A stretch of DNA of 64,000 bases from CAVQRC01 sp963715045 (GCA_963715045.1 CAVQRC010000017.1:62001-126000); one strand, 5' to 3'; shown: positions 45,726 through 54,626, counted from the stretch's first letter. A program made the numbers and translations. The notes: generated from the sequence alone by a model not told the origin.

Positions 45726-47432
45726 TTACATCATGCCTCCCATGCCTCCCATGCCTCCCATGCCACCCATGCCACCCATGCCTCCCATGCCACCCATCGG
45801 GTCTCCGCCCATGCCGTGGTGATGGTCGTGGCCAGCGCTGTCGTCTTCTTCCTTGGGAATCTCGGTGACGAGCGACTCGGTGGTCAGCAACAGGGCCGCC
45901 ACGCTGGCCGCATTCTGCAACGCCGTCCGCACGACTTTGGCCGGATCGATGACGCCGTCGGCAACCAGGTCGCCATAGGTGTCGGTGTCGGCGTTGTAAC
46001 CATCGTTCTTGCCCTTCATGTGCCGCACTCGATTGACGACGACCGCTCCATCGAGCCCCGCGTTCTCGGCGATGTAGCGGAGCGGGTAGTCGAGCACGGC
46101 TCTGACAATCTGCGCTCCCAGTTGCTCATCACCTCCGAGTTTGAGTGCGTCGACGACCTTGGCCGCCTTCAACAGAGCCACCCCGCCGCCGGCGACGACC
46201 CCCTCTTCGAGAGCCGCCTGAGTGGCTGCCTTGGCATCGTCGATGAGCGCCTTTCGCTCTTTCATTTCGGTCTCTGTGGCGGCCCCCACATTGATTTCGG
46301 CGACGCCTCCGGCGAGCTTGGCGAGCCGCTCCTGCAGCTTTTCGCGATCGTAGTCACTGTCCGTGGTCTCGATCTCGCGACGGATCTGTTCCGCTCGGCC
46401 TTGAATCGCGTCCTTCGAGCCAGCTCCACCCACGATGATGGTTTCGTCGCCGCTGACGGTGATTTTTCGGCCGCGTCCGAGATCCGTCATCTTGATCGCT
46501 TCGAGCTTGATGCCCAGATCCTTGTAGATCGCGGTGCCGCCGGTGAGGGTCGCGATATCGCCGAGCATCGCCTTGCGTCGGTCGCCATAACCGGGCGCCT
46601 TGACGGCACAGCAACTGACGATCCCGCGGAGCTTGTTGACGACCAGCGTCGCCAGGGCTTCTCCGTCGACGTCCTCGGCAATGATCAGCAAGGGCTTGCC
46701 GGCCTTTGCGACTTCCTCGAGCAGCGGTACAAGTGCCTTGGCGTTCGAGATCTTCTCTTCGTGGATCAGCACCAGGCAGTTTGCCAGATCGGCTTCCTGA
46801 TCGTCTTCGTTGGTGACGAAGTGCGGAGAGAGGTAACCCCGGTCGAATTGCATCCCTTCGACGACTTCCACATACGTCTCGTTCGTGCGGCCTTCTTCCA
46901 CTGCGATCACGCCATCCTTGCCAACCTTTGCAAAAGCGTCGGCGAGGACTTTTCCGATCGAAGTGTCGTTGTTGCCGGCGATGGTGGCGATCTGTTGCAG
47001 CTTGTCCTTGTTCTTGACGTCGATGGAGTCGGCCGACTTGAGCACCTCGCTGCAGACCGCTGCGGCTGCCTTGTGAATGCCGCGGGAGAGCGCCATCGCA
47101 TCCGCTCCGGCCGCAATCATTTTGAGACCTTCACGAAAAATACCTTCGGCAAGCACGGTGGCAGTTGTGGTGCCGTCGCCAGCGACATCGTTCGTCTTGC
47201 TGGCCGCCTCCTTGACCAGTTGTGCTCCGAGGTTCTCGAAGGGATCCTCGAGCTCGATATCCTCAGCGACCGTTACCCCGTCCTTGGTGACCTTGGGCGA
47301 ACCCCAGCCCTTGTCGAGGACTGCGTTGCGGCCGCGAGGACCCAGCGTGCTCCGCACGGCCCGGGCGAGCTTCCCGATACCGGCTGCGAGGGGTCGCCGC
47401 GCGTCGTCATCAAACACCATTTGTTTTGCCAC
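45726..47432 (-). CDS. groEL: Chaperonin GroEL, paralogue with His-rich and Gly-Gly-Met tail
   Basis: A 568-residue GroEL. It shows AVRSTLGPRGRNAVLDKGWG, TKDGVTVAEDIELEDPFENLG, AGDGTTTATVLAEGIF and ATQAALEEGVVAGGGVALL. The tail is distinctive: SAGHDHHHGMGGDPM, then about seven Gly-Gly-Met repeats encoded by near-identical 9-bp codon sets (45735-45790). The His-Asp-His cluster just before the repeats is unusual and could bind metal. It is diverged from GroEL1 (different ATP-site neighbourhood LGPRG versus MGPTG). The start is GTG 47432 with GGAGGAGA upstream. As the first gene of the chaperonin cluster it probably carries the heat-shock promoter. Confidence 0.96.
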   Translation of the reverse strand: MAKQMVFDDDARRPLAAGIGKLARAVRSTLGPRGRNAVLDKGWGSPKVTKDGVTVAEDIELEDPFENLGAQLVKEAASKTNDVAGDGTTTATVLAEGIFREGLKMIAAGADAMALSRGIHKAAAAVCSEVLKSADSIDVKNKDKLQQIATIAGNNDTSIGKVLADAFAKVGKDGVIAVEEGRTNETYVEVVEGMQFDRGYLSPHFVTNEDDQEADLANCLVLIHEEKISNAKALVPLLEEVAKAGKPLLIIAEDVDGEALATLVVNKLRGIVSCCAVKAPGYGDRRKAMLGDIATLTGGTAIYKDLGIKLEAIKMTDLGRGRKITVSGDETIIVGGAGSKDAIQGRAEQIRREIETTDSDYDREKLQERLAKLAGGVAEINVGAATETEMKERKALIDDAKAATQAALEEGVVAGGGVALLKAAKVVDALKLGGDEQLGAQIVRAVLDYPLRYIAENAGLDGAVVVNRVRHMKGKNDGYNADTDTYGDLVADGVIDPAKVVRTALQNAASVAALLLTTESLVTEIPKEEDDSAGHDHHHGMGGDPMGGMGGMGGMGGMGGMGGMGGMM

Positions 47433-47988
47433 CGAAGTCTCCTCCTACGTGGGTTGTTTGCCCTGGCAGTCAAAGTCGCCAGGGCCGTTGTGGTTGGTTC
47501 GGTACCGAGAACCTGCCAATGACTGGGCGCAAACCAGTCTGGCAGAGTGCGCAGTTTGGGCCGCAGGTAGTGCAACCGTCGTGCCAGTCGCCGGATGGTT
47601 GTCGGAAACGCCTAGCTGCTAGGAGTTTGCGGCGGTTAGGGAGAACTCTACCAGATCCAGCTAGGAGGACGTGTGTCAAATTGGCAGGCGGACAATCGCG
47701 ACACTTTCTCGCCTCGCAAGTCGAACCCGGATCGCCGTCCGGCGGACCAGCGGCCGTCGAGCCGACCGAACCTTGCGAGGTGCGAATGGGCGACCCCGGA
47801 TTGATCCCTGCGGCGGCTCGCGACGTAAGATTGTAGGGGCGGAGTCGGCAGCGGTAGAATGCGGCTGAACCTGGGTCCGTCAGTTCGTGTCACAGTGTTC
47901 ATGTTCCTTTCCGCCCGCGGTTGCTGTCGGTGAGATCGCATCCGCGGCCTTCGCAGTGACCTTCAAACCCCGGAGACAGTCGTACCTC
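47433..47988. promoter_or_regulatory. Divergent groEL2/hflX control region with leader stem-loops
   Basis: The 556-bp region has three inverted repeats. CCCTGGC (47461-47467) and GCCAGGG (47478-47484) are split by 10 bp. CTGCCA-AT-GACTGG (47513-47526) pairs with CCAGTCTGGCAG (47534-47545), a 12-bp stem with a two-base bulge. CTAGCTG (47612-47618) and CAGCTAG (47658-47664) are the third pair. The first two lie within 30-115 bp of the groEL2 start, in its leader or promoter. No classic CIRCE (TTAGCACTC with its inverse) is present, so these are the candidates for heat-shock control. Confidence 0.5.
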
Positions 47989-49359
47989 GTGAAAGAAATC
48001 AACCGCACGCAGGGAGTCGCAAGCGAGTCGGCCGTTCTGGTCGGCGTTCTTTTGGCTGAAGATGGGACGACCGACGCGTCGCTCGACGAGCTTTGCGGGC
48101 TTGCTGAGACGGCTGGTGCGGAAGTCGTGGGCCGTCTGACGCAGCGACGTCAGAAGCCGGACAAGACGACGTACCTGGGTAAGGGCAAACTTGAGAAGTT
48201 GGAGAAGATGTGCCGGGCGACGGACGCCGACGTGGTATTCTTTGACAACGATCTGTCGCCCGCTCAAACACGCAACCTCGAGCAGACACTCGATTTGAAA
48301 GTGCTCGATCGGACGGAGGTCATTCTCGATATTTTCGCGAATCGAGCCCAGACTCATGACGCCCGACTGGCCGTCGAACTGGCGCAGCTCGAATATGCGT
48401 TGCCTCGTTTGAAACGCATGTGGACGCATCTTTCGCGTCTCAAGATGGGGGTTGGCATGCGTGGCCCCGGTGAGAAGCAACTCGAGACCGATCGTCGGCT
48501 GGTCGAAAAACGAATCAACGATCTTCGTCGTGAATTGGAGGAGATCCAGCAACGCAAGGAACGTCAGGTAGCTGGGCGTGCGGACCGCCGTACGGTTTCG
48601 CTGGTCGGCTACACGAACGCCGGCAAGAGTACGCTGATGAATCGCCTCACCGGCGCGGATGTGCTGGCTGAAGACAAGCTGTTCGCGACACTCGACACGC
48701 GAACCAAACGGTGGCAACTTCCCGATTGGGGCCCCGTATTGCTCTCCGACACGGTCGGCTTCATTCGCAATCTGCCGCATCGATTGATTGCCAGCTTCAA
48801 GGCCACGCTCGAGGAGGCTCGTCAGGCCGACCTGCTGTTGCATGTCGCTGACGCGAGTAACTCCGCGGTGCTGGAACAAATCTCGGCGGTCTACGACGTG
48901 CTGGAAGAGATCGGGATCGAAGAGAAGGATACGCTGCTGGTTCTCAACAAGATTGACCGCCTGGGCGATCCGCGGGCACTCGATCCGGTTCTCTATCGGT
49001 ATCCCCACGCGATTCGCGTCAGCGCGGTCAGCGGCGAGGGAATTGCCCGGCTGGCCGGCGGTGTCAGCGACGCTTTGAGCCGCAACTTCCTCGATGTGGA
49101 CGTCGAGATGAGCGTCTCGAATGGGCGTCTGCTGGCTTACTTGGCTGATAAAGGGGAGGTGCTCAGTCGAACTTACAGCGAGCATCGCGTACTCGTTCAT
49201 TGCCGCATCCATCCTCAATACCTGGGAGGGATCCGTGGGCAGGATGTCGAGATCCGTCCCCATCACTCTTCCGGGCAGCAGTCTGAAGAGAAAGAGCTGC
49301 TCGCGGCGGATACCCCTCCTGGCGAGGAGATTTCGTCACGCATCGAAGATGTCGCTTAA
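47989..49359 (+). CDS. hflX: GTPase HflX
   Basis: A ribosome-associated GTPase of about 456 residues from GTG 47989 (KEINRTQGVASESAVLVGVLL). An in-frame GTG at 47887 would add 34 unconserved residues, and GGAG lies before 47989, so the shorter form is preferred. The N-terminal HflX domain has TTYLGKGKLEKLEKM and FFDNDLSPAQTRNLEQ. A helical region follows with GMRGPGEKQLETDRRLVEKRI. The G domain shows GYTNAGKST (G1), SDTVGFIRNLPH (G3) and LVLNKIDRLG (G4). The tail after about residue 400 is acidic. HflX splits stalled or heat-damaged 70S ribosomes, consistent with its divergent position from the chaperonin genes. Confidence 0.95.
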   Translation: MKEINRTQGVASESAVLVGVLLAEDGTTDASLDELCGLAETAGAEVVGRLTQRRQKPDKTTYLGKGKLEKLEKMCRATDADVVFFDNDLSPAQTRNLEQTLDLKVLDRTEVILDIFANRAQTHDARLAVELAQLEYALPRLKRMWTHLSRLKMGVGMRGPGEKQLETDRRLVEKRINDLRRELEEIQQRKERQVAGRADRRTVSLVGYTNAGKSTLMNRLTGADVLAEDKLFATLDTRTKRWQLPDWGPVLLSDTVGFIRNLPHRLIASFKATLEEARQADLLLHVADASNSAVLEQISAVYDVLEEIGIEEKDTLLVLNKIDRLGDPRALDPVLYRYPHAIRVSAVSGEGIARLAGGVSDALSRNFLDVDVEMSVSNGRLLAYLADKGEVLSRTYSEHRVLVHCRIHPQYLGGIRGQDVEIRPHHSSGQQSEEKELLAADTPPGEEISSRIEDVA

Positions 49360-49389
49360 GTACGCGGGCGGTGCCGCGTCGAGAGCAAC

Positions 49390-49461
49390 TGTTCGGGAAT
49401 CTCCGTGAACGTATCCCACGGCGGGGAAATTCGGTCGCTGCGGGCAATTCTGGGATCGGCT
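49390..49461 (+). repeat. Dispersed repeat R3, copy 4
   Basis: 72 bp between the hflX stop (49359) and the minus-strand membrane-protein stop (49462-49464). It contains GTGAACGTATCCCACGGC and CTGGGATCGGCT, and matches 43248-43319 inverted, with further likeness to 33991-34060 and 39439-39491. It ends on the base before the neighbouring gene's stop. Confidence 0.75.
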
Positions 49462-51030
49462 TTAGAAGCGGATCCACCCCAGGTAGTCCATCCACACCGT
49501 CAACCACGGATGAGACCAGGGATTCCAGGTCGCGTAGGCGACCGAGACGGCCGACAGGGCGAGCAGGATGCCGGCTGTCAGGCGTCCAGCGAGAGAACGG
49601 GCCAACCAATCCGCGGCCGGTAGCATGACGGTCAACCACAGCGGGATCAGCCAGAACGCCCAGCGAAATCCGTTGGTCATCCCGCCGTAGTTGCGATCTT
49701 CCTGGGGCCGCAGAGCGATGTAGAACACGAGCACCGTGACCGTAATCACGAGCGTCGCCAGGGCAAACCACTTCTTCAGCACCCGATCTGGCCCCGGCGC
49801 AACATCGGAGTTGGAGATCTCCCTGTTTGCGAGCCAGATACCGATTCCTGCGACCGACAGCAGCCAGATCGGCGAGAGTGAAAAGATACCGTGGTGACCA
49901 ACGAGCACGTGGAGTGCATACGTGCCCAGCCACGGCTCACCCCGATCGATCCCTTTGGGCGACAGCCAGTAACTCTTGACGATGCGACCGTTTCGTTCGT
50001 ATTCAAAGTGGTACCAGTTTTCCGCGGGTGTGTCTCCGTGCCGAAACGCGTAGGGTGGCTTCCACGTATCATGCGCCGCGTAGTTGGTCCCGAAGAATGC
50101 GGCCGCGACGAGTATCGTCCCCGGAAGAAATCCCCCGCAGGTCATCCGGAAGGACCGCAACAGCAGGGCTCCGCCAACGACGGCCCACAGGGAAAGCGCC
50201 GGTAGATCGCAGACCGCTGCGAATGAAGAGGCCACGCCCGCGAGGAGATAATCGCGGAGCTTGGGCTGTTCAGCTGCGACGATTCGCAGCCAGGTCCAGA
50301 TGGTAATCGTCACGCAGATGGCAGCCGGGAGATGGTTGTTGAGCACCGTGGCGAATGAAGTCAACAGCGTCCCCATCGTCGCCACTCCGATGACCAGCAC
50401 GTTTCCGAATGTGGTCGTTCCCAAGCTCTCCACGATGCATGCCAGGAGCACGAACATCGCCAGGCTGGGTATCACGTTGACGGTAAACAGGATCAACCGG
50501 CCCAGCTCGTAGGGATGCGTCTCGAGTGTCTTGTCCGTTACCTGCCGGATCAGCCAGTACTCGCCAGCGATGAGCACCGCCAGCAGCGGCGGTTTGCTGC
50601 TATAGCGGTGAAGTTTGCCGTCGCGGCCCTCGTGCTGGACGATGTCGATCGAGTCCCACCGGCGGTCGCTGATGATCTCATCGATTTCAAACGTGCCCCG
50701 CTCGACCAGCGCTCGAACCGTCGCCCACCGGCTGCGGTCATTGCTGCTGAGAAACGGTCGCTGGATTTGGAGGCTCTCCCGGATCTTGGCGTCCCGCTGG
50801 GCAAGCCGTTCGGCAAGTTCGTCTCCCGTAAGACCGCGGCCGATGAGGTCGTCCCGTACCTCGGCGATGCGTTCCTTGATGCGGTACTTCTCCAGCCGTG
50901 CTAAATCGACCGAATTCACGGCCAGCAGCCGGCCGGACATGTGCCCGATCGCGATCGCGATCAGGACGGTGTAGACGCCCCACCGTACGGATGCCAGCGA
51001 GTCGTACTGAGGCTCGGTCATCTGGATCAT
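49462..51030 (-). CDS. Polytopic membrane protein, glycosyltransferase-like
   Basis: A 522-residue integral membrane protein from ATG 51030 (an upstream in-frame start at 51069 is less likely). A first helix (VYTVLIAIAIGHMSGRLLAV) is followed by a charged periplasmic-type loop with KPPLLAVLIAGEYWLI, an element found in GT39/ArnT-like (GT-C) enzymes. At least nine further helices follow, for example LFTVNVIPSLAMFVLLACIV and FRWAFWLIPLWLTVMLPAADWL. I see no decisive catalytic motif, so assignment to the GT-C superfamily is tentative. It ends at the R3 repeat, and the GT2 gene lies upstream on the same strand (81-bp gap), suggesting work on a lipid-linked sugar. Confidence 0.65.
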   Translation of the reverse strand: MIQMTEPQYDSLASVRWGVYTVLIAIAIGHMSGRLLAVNSVDLARLEKYRIKERIAEVRDDLIGRGLTGDELAERLAQRDAKIRESLQIQRPFLSSNDRSRWATVRALVERGTFEIDEIISDRRWDSIDIVQHEGRDGKLHRYSSKPPLLAVLIAGEYWLIRQVTDKTLETHPYELGRLILFTVNVIPSLAMFVLLACIVESLGTTTFGNVLVIGVATMGTLLTSFATVLNNHLPAAICVTITIWTWLRIVAAEQPKLRDYLLAGVASSFAAVCDLPALSLWAVVGGALLLRSFRMTCGGFLPGTILVAAAFFGTNYAAHDTWKPPYAFRHGDTPAENWYHFEYERNGRIVKSYWLSPKGIDRGEPWLGTYALHVLVGHHGIFSLSPIWLLSVAGIGIWLANREISNSDVAPGPDRVLKKWFALATLVITVTVLVFYIALRPQEDRNYGGMTNGFRWAFWLIPLWLTVMLPAADWLARSLAGRLTAGILLALSAVSVAYATWNPWSHPWLTVWMDYLGWIRF

Positions 51031-51111
51031 GGTGATTGATTCACCGCAAGCGTACGGGATGGTTGGCAATGGATCGGCCCGTTCGTGGTGGCCGATCGGG
51101 CAGCACGTCGA

Positions 51112-52110
51112 TCAAGTACCTTGCGCGTCGTGCCCTCGCGAGACTTCCTCGGCTACTGCAGCGACCGTCGTTTCGGCGATGGAATAGGCCTGGTGATCGC
51201 GGGTCAGGTAGCCGGCGATCAACTCGCCAATCAGTCCCACGGAAAGAAACTGGGCACCCATCAGCATCAGGCCCAGTCCGTAGTACAGGGCAGGCCGTTG
51301 ATGCAAGTGCACGGGTTGGAGGCCGGAGACCAGTCGTGAGCCGGACCACAAGAGGGCCAGGTAGATCAGCACGAGCGTTCCGAAGGCGAAGGCGGCCAGA
51401 CCGATCGAGCCCAACACATGCAGGGGGCGGTGGCCGTAGCCCGTGAGAAACTTGATCGTCAACAGGTCGAGAAATCCCTTGGTCAGCCGCGACACGCCGT
51501 ACTTCGAGTGCCCGAACTGGCGGGCTCGATGCTGGACCGCGATCTCCCCGACGCGAAACCCGCGGGCGGCCGCCATCACGGGTAGAAACCGGTGCAGTTC
51601 ACCATACAGGCGAATTTCGCCGAGAACTTCGCGACGGTATGCCTTCAGACCGCAATTGTGGTCGTGCAGGTGCACTTTCGTGAGGCGCCCCACGAGCCAG
51701 TTGAATGCCTTGGAAGCCCAACGCTTGTGCCACGGATCGTGTCGTATTTGCTTCCAGCCGGAGACCACATCGAAGCCTTCCTGAATGGCCGCCACGAGAC
51801 GCGGGATTTCCGCCGGGACGTCCTGCAGATCGGCATCCATCGTGATCACGATATCGCCCACACTTGCGTCGAAACCCGCACGTAGCGCCGCTGCCTTGCC
51901 GAAATTGCGACGAAACCGAATCCCCTCCAGGCCTTCGTCACGCGCGGCCAGTTCCTCGATTTCGAGCCATGAATGATCCGTCGAGCCATCGTCGACCATC
52001 ACGACTTGCAGTTCGTAGCCGTGTTCGTCAGCCACCTCGCGAATCTCGCGTTGCAGCTCGCGCAGACTGGCCGCCTCGTTCAACAGCGGAATCACTACCG
52101 AAATCTGCAT
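51112..52110 (-). CDS. Family 2 glycosyltransferase, polyprenyl-phosphate sugar transferase type
   Basis: A 332-residue GT2 enzyme of the DPM1/GtrB/ArnC type. The catalytic domain has ISVVIPLLNEAASLRELQ, QVVMVDDGSTDHSW, DIVITMDADLQDVP (the DxD metal site) and FRRNFGKAAALRAGFDAS. The C-terminus has two transmembrane helices: LHVLGSIGLAAFAFGTLVLIYLALL and ALYYGLGLMLMGAQFLSVGLIGEL. It most likely transfers a sugar from a nucleotide donor to undecaprenyl phosphate on the cytoplasmic face, producing the donor for a membrane-embedded transferase such as the one next door. The coding region overlaps the 3' end of the flippase-like gene by 83 bp. Confidence 0.88.
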   Translation of the reverse strand: MQISVVIPLLNEAASLRELQREIREVADEHGYELQVVMVDDGSTDHSWLEIEELAARDEGLEGIRFRRNFGKAAALRAGFDASVGDIVITMDADLQDVPAEIPRLVAAIQEGFDVVSGWKQIRHDPWHKRWASKAFNWLVGRLTKVHLHDHNCGLKAYRREVLGEIRLYGELHRFLPVMAAARGFRVGEIAVQHRARQFGHSKYGVSRLTKGFLDLLTIKFLTGYGHRPLHVLGSIGLAAFAFGTLVLIYLALLWSGSRLVSGLQPVHLHQRPALYYGLGLMLMGAQFLSVGLIGELIAGYLTRDHQAYSIAETTVAAVAEEVSRGHDAQGT

Positions 52111-53155
52111 GCTGGGCTCGAGGTTCGCGGGGCTTCAAAGCGTATAGGATAGCCGAAACGGAAACTTCCGACATCAGCGACACAAGCCGCCACAGACCGG
52201 CCGCCAGGACCGCCGTCTCAGGGCTGACGCGTTCGGCAAGGACGACCGCCAGGAGCCCGTCTCGGACGCCCAGTCCTCCCGGAAGCCCGGATAGAAAACC
52301 GGCCACGATCGCCAGCGATACCCCGCCCGTGTACAACACCCAATCATCGAAGCCCTCGAAAGAAGGAAGCGACAGCGCTGCCAACACCATGCCCAGGCTG
52401 GCGCCCTGGGCCACCCAACCGCCGGCGAGTTGCGGCCACGCGGAGAGAATGTGCCGCCACGTAATCGCTCTCGAAGTTTTGATCGCGTCCGCATCCCTGG
52501 CGGAGCGAGGGGCGCTCTCCGGAGTATCAACATCCTGGGCGTCGACTTCGCTCGGGAGTGAACCCACGCCTGATTCAGACGTCGGAAGTCGCGCCAGGAT
52601 TCGGTTGAGCACGGGCGGCAACGTCGGAATCCCGGCCAGCAACATCAAGCCCAGTCCAATCAGCGACAGCCCGGGTTGGTCGTGCAACATCGCCAGCAGA
52701 CACATCGCCGCCACGCATCCCCCGACCGCCATGCACGTGAGTGTCTCGACAAACACCGATACCACCGTGGGTAACTTGCGACCCGAGGCGGTACCCAGCA
52801 TGCCAACCCGCAATACGATCACCATCGCCTTGCCCGGGACGTATTTGCCAAGGTGGCTGACGTAATAGGCCCTGAGTGACTCATAGCGGCTCGGATGGAC
52901 GCCGAGGTGAATCAGCGTGCGGTGCCAGAACCCCCACGCTGGCAGCCAGCCCGCAAGGTAAGTCCCTCCCGCGGCAACCAGCCACCCGGGGTGAAGCTTC
53001 CATGACACGTCGTCCAGACGTGAAAAGCCGCTGTGCAGCGAATCCCAGGCAAAGCCACAGACGACGACAATGACCGACCACCGGACGATCCGCCGGAGCC
53101 ACCGTCGGCGCTGGTGGCTGGCACTCTGTTTCGCGGTCAAGGAATCGATCGTCAT
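52028..53155 (-). CDS. Lysylphosphatidylglycerol synthase-like/flippase membrane protein
   Basis: A 375-residue polytopic protein with the pattern of the UPF0104/LPG synthase transmembrane domain family: WLRRIVRWSVIVVVCGFAWDS, AWGFWHRTLIHLGV, GKYVPGKAMVIVLRVGML (a conserved family motif), MAVGGCVAAMCLLAM and VAGFLSGLPGGLGVRDGLLAVVL, the second conserved motif. Homologues translocate or modify glycolipids. The start is ATG 53155, where the basic N-terminus MTIDSLTAKQSASHQRRRW begins; the longer frame upstream lacks family likeness. The last 27 codons overlap the GT2 start by 83 bp, unusual for two real genes and perhaps a late indel at its C-terminus. With its neighbours it forms a glycolipid module. 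Confidence 0.8.
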   Translation of the reverse strand: MTIDSLTAKQSASHQRRRWLRRIVRWSVIVVVCGFAWDSLHSGFSRLDDVSWKLHPGWLVAAGGTYLAGWLPAWGFWHRTLIHLGVHPSRYESLRAYYVSHLGKYVPGKAMVIVLRVGMLGTASGRKLPTVVSVFVETLTCMAVGGCVAAMCLLAMLHDQPGLSLIGLGLMLLAGIPTLPPVLNRILARLPTSESGVGSLPSEVDAQDVDTPESAPRSARDADAIKTSRAITWRHILSAWPQLAGGWVAQGASLGMVLAALSLPSFEGFDDWVLYTGGVSLAIVAGFLSGLPGGLGVRDGLLAVVLAERVSPETAVLAAGLWRLVSLMSEVSVSAILYALKPREPRAQHADFGSDSAVERGGQSARAATRDSRGG

Positions 53156-53314
53156 CAGGCTGAGGCCAATGTGCTGCCGTTGGTCAGTGCTGGTTTCAGT
53201 CGTGAAGCGTAGCGCCAGGCCTGATACAATCCCACCCCGCCGAGTACTACGGCGACCGGCCGGCGGAAGCAGGCTCCGGTTGCAGGAAATCGGATCAAGG
53301 TGCAGGGCTGCGGC

Positions 53315-54526
53315 ATGCCACGCGTCGTTTCCTTCGTTGTGTTGGTTGCCATCATCTTGTTGGTGACCACACTCTTCTTCACCGTGATGGCCCAGTTCTT
53401 CGTGCCGCTGTTCCTGGCGGCCGTGATGGTGGTCATTTTCGGCCCTCTGCACCGCTGGATCTTCGAACGCTGCGGCGGACGCCATCGACTCGCCGCGGCG
53501 TGCACGATGCTCGCCATTCTACTGATCGTGCTGGCACCGTTGGCACTGATCTTCTGGAACGCCTACGTGGAGAGCGTGGAGATCGTCCGTGCTGCCCGCG
53601 AAGAACGACAGTTGATCGAGTTGCGGGAACGCTTCGTTGCCAAACTTGGAGCGGCCGAGCATCAGCTCGATTCACTCGGCTTCGGCCGCGAACGCTTTCG
53701 CGAAGCTTCTGCCGACCTGGTGGCCCGAATTCAATCGCTGGTCGTCGGCGGAGCCAGGATCGTGCTGCAGGTGCTCTTCGGTACCGTGATCATGATCATC
53801 GCCATGTACTATTTTCTTCTTGACGGTCCGCGGATGATCGTGACCCTGATGCGACTCTCGCCGCTCGAAGATCGTCACGAGATGGAGCTGTTCCGCAAAT
53901 TTACGAGCGTCAGTCGGGCGGTCGTGCTGGCGACGTTGCTGTCGGCGGTCGTGCAGGGGATGCTGGCCGGGATCGGTTTCGCGGCGGCCGGAGTCGGGCC
54001 GACGTTCATGCTGACCGGGCTGACAATCTTTCTGGCGATGGTGCCGTTCGTGGGAGCCGCTGCGGTGTGGATTCCGACCTGCATTTACCTCTATCTTTTC
54101 GACCGGACCGCGGCGGCGATCGGTCTGGCAGTCTACGGTGCGTGCGTGGTCTCGTCGATCGACAACGTCATCAAGCCTTACGTGCTGCATGGCCAGTCGA
54201 ATCTTCATCCGTTACTGGCCCTGCTCAGTGTCCTGGGTGGGGTGGCATCCCTGGGACCGATCGGAATCCTCGTCGGTCCGATGGTGGTCGCATTTCTGCA
54301 GGCCTTGCTCGAAATGCTGCGGAGCGAGTTGACCGACTTCGACGCCGCCGGCCGGGAGTCGACGATCGACACCGCTCAGGCGACGCCTGCTGCCGAGACG
54401 AGTGGAAATGCGACGGGGATCGGGGCCGCCGCGACTCCGCCCACCCGCACCCCGGACGAGACGACCGCGAAACGTGCTAGCACTCAATCCAGGAGTAGGC
54501 GTGGCCGCAAGCACGGCCGTCGCTAG
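53315..54526 (+). CDS. AI-2E family transporter
   Basis: A 403-residue member of the AI-2E/PerM family. It has the family's eight-helix arrangement: paired N-terminal helices (VSFVVLVAIILLVTTLFFTVM, LAAVMVVIFGPLH), a soluble helical segment (about 100-160), MIIAMYYFLLDGPRMI, and the C-terminal block GFAAAGVGPTFMLTGLTIFLA, PFVGAAAVWIPTCIYLYLF, DNVIKPYVLHGQ and LGGVASLGPIGILVGPMV. The last 60 residues are Thr/Ala-rich, then strongly basic (SRSRRGRKHGRR). Some members export autoinducer-2, others act as antiporters; the role here is not defined. An in-frame GTG at 53300 would add five residues. It is divergent from the flippase-like gene. Confidence 0.88.
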   Translation: MPRVVSFVVLVAIILLVTTLFFTVMAQFFVPLFLAAVMVVIFGPLHRWIFERCGGRHRLAAACTMLAILLIVLAPLALIFWNAYVESVEIVRAAREERQLIELRERFVAKLGAAEHQLDSLGFGRERFREASADLVARIQSLVVGGARIVLQVLFGTVIMIIAMYYFLLDGPRMIVTLMRLSPLEDRHEMELFRKFTSVSRAVVLATLLSAVVQGMLAGIGFAAAGVGPTFMLTGLTIFLAMVPFVGAAAVWIPTCIYLYLFDRTAAAIGLAVYGACVVSSIDNVIKPYVLHGQSNLHPLLALLSVLGGVASLGPIGILVGPMVVAFLQALLEMLRSELTDFDAAGRESTIDTAQATPAAETSGNATGIGAAATPPTRTPDETTAKRASTQSRSRRGRKHGRR

Positions 54527-54626
54527 CGCGCGACAGCTTCTATAGGACACACAGCCGGTGGGCACTAGAATGCCTGGTTTGAAGGAGTTGGTGCGCTCGC
54601 TGTGCGCTCATTGATGAGGTATCCCG

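Noticed and set aside
43563..47522. Two long plus-strand frames (582 and 605 aa) opposite the groEL genes
   Set aside because: Antisense shadows of GroEL, with no domain of their own.
47433..47988. CIRCE operator upstream of groEL2
   Set aside because: The TTAGCACTC half-site and its inverse are absent; only other inverted repeats were seen.
47899..49266. 455-residue minus-strand frame opposite hflX
   Set aside because: Shadow of HflX, whose G motifs define the plus strand as coding.
51070..51446. Short open frames around the 3' end of the GT2 gene
   Set aside because: They overlap well-supported coding sequence on the other strand and carry no motif.
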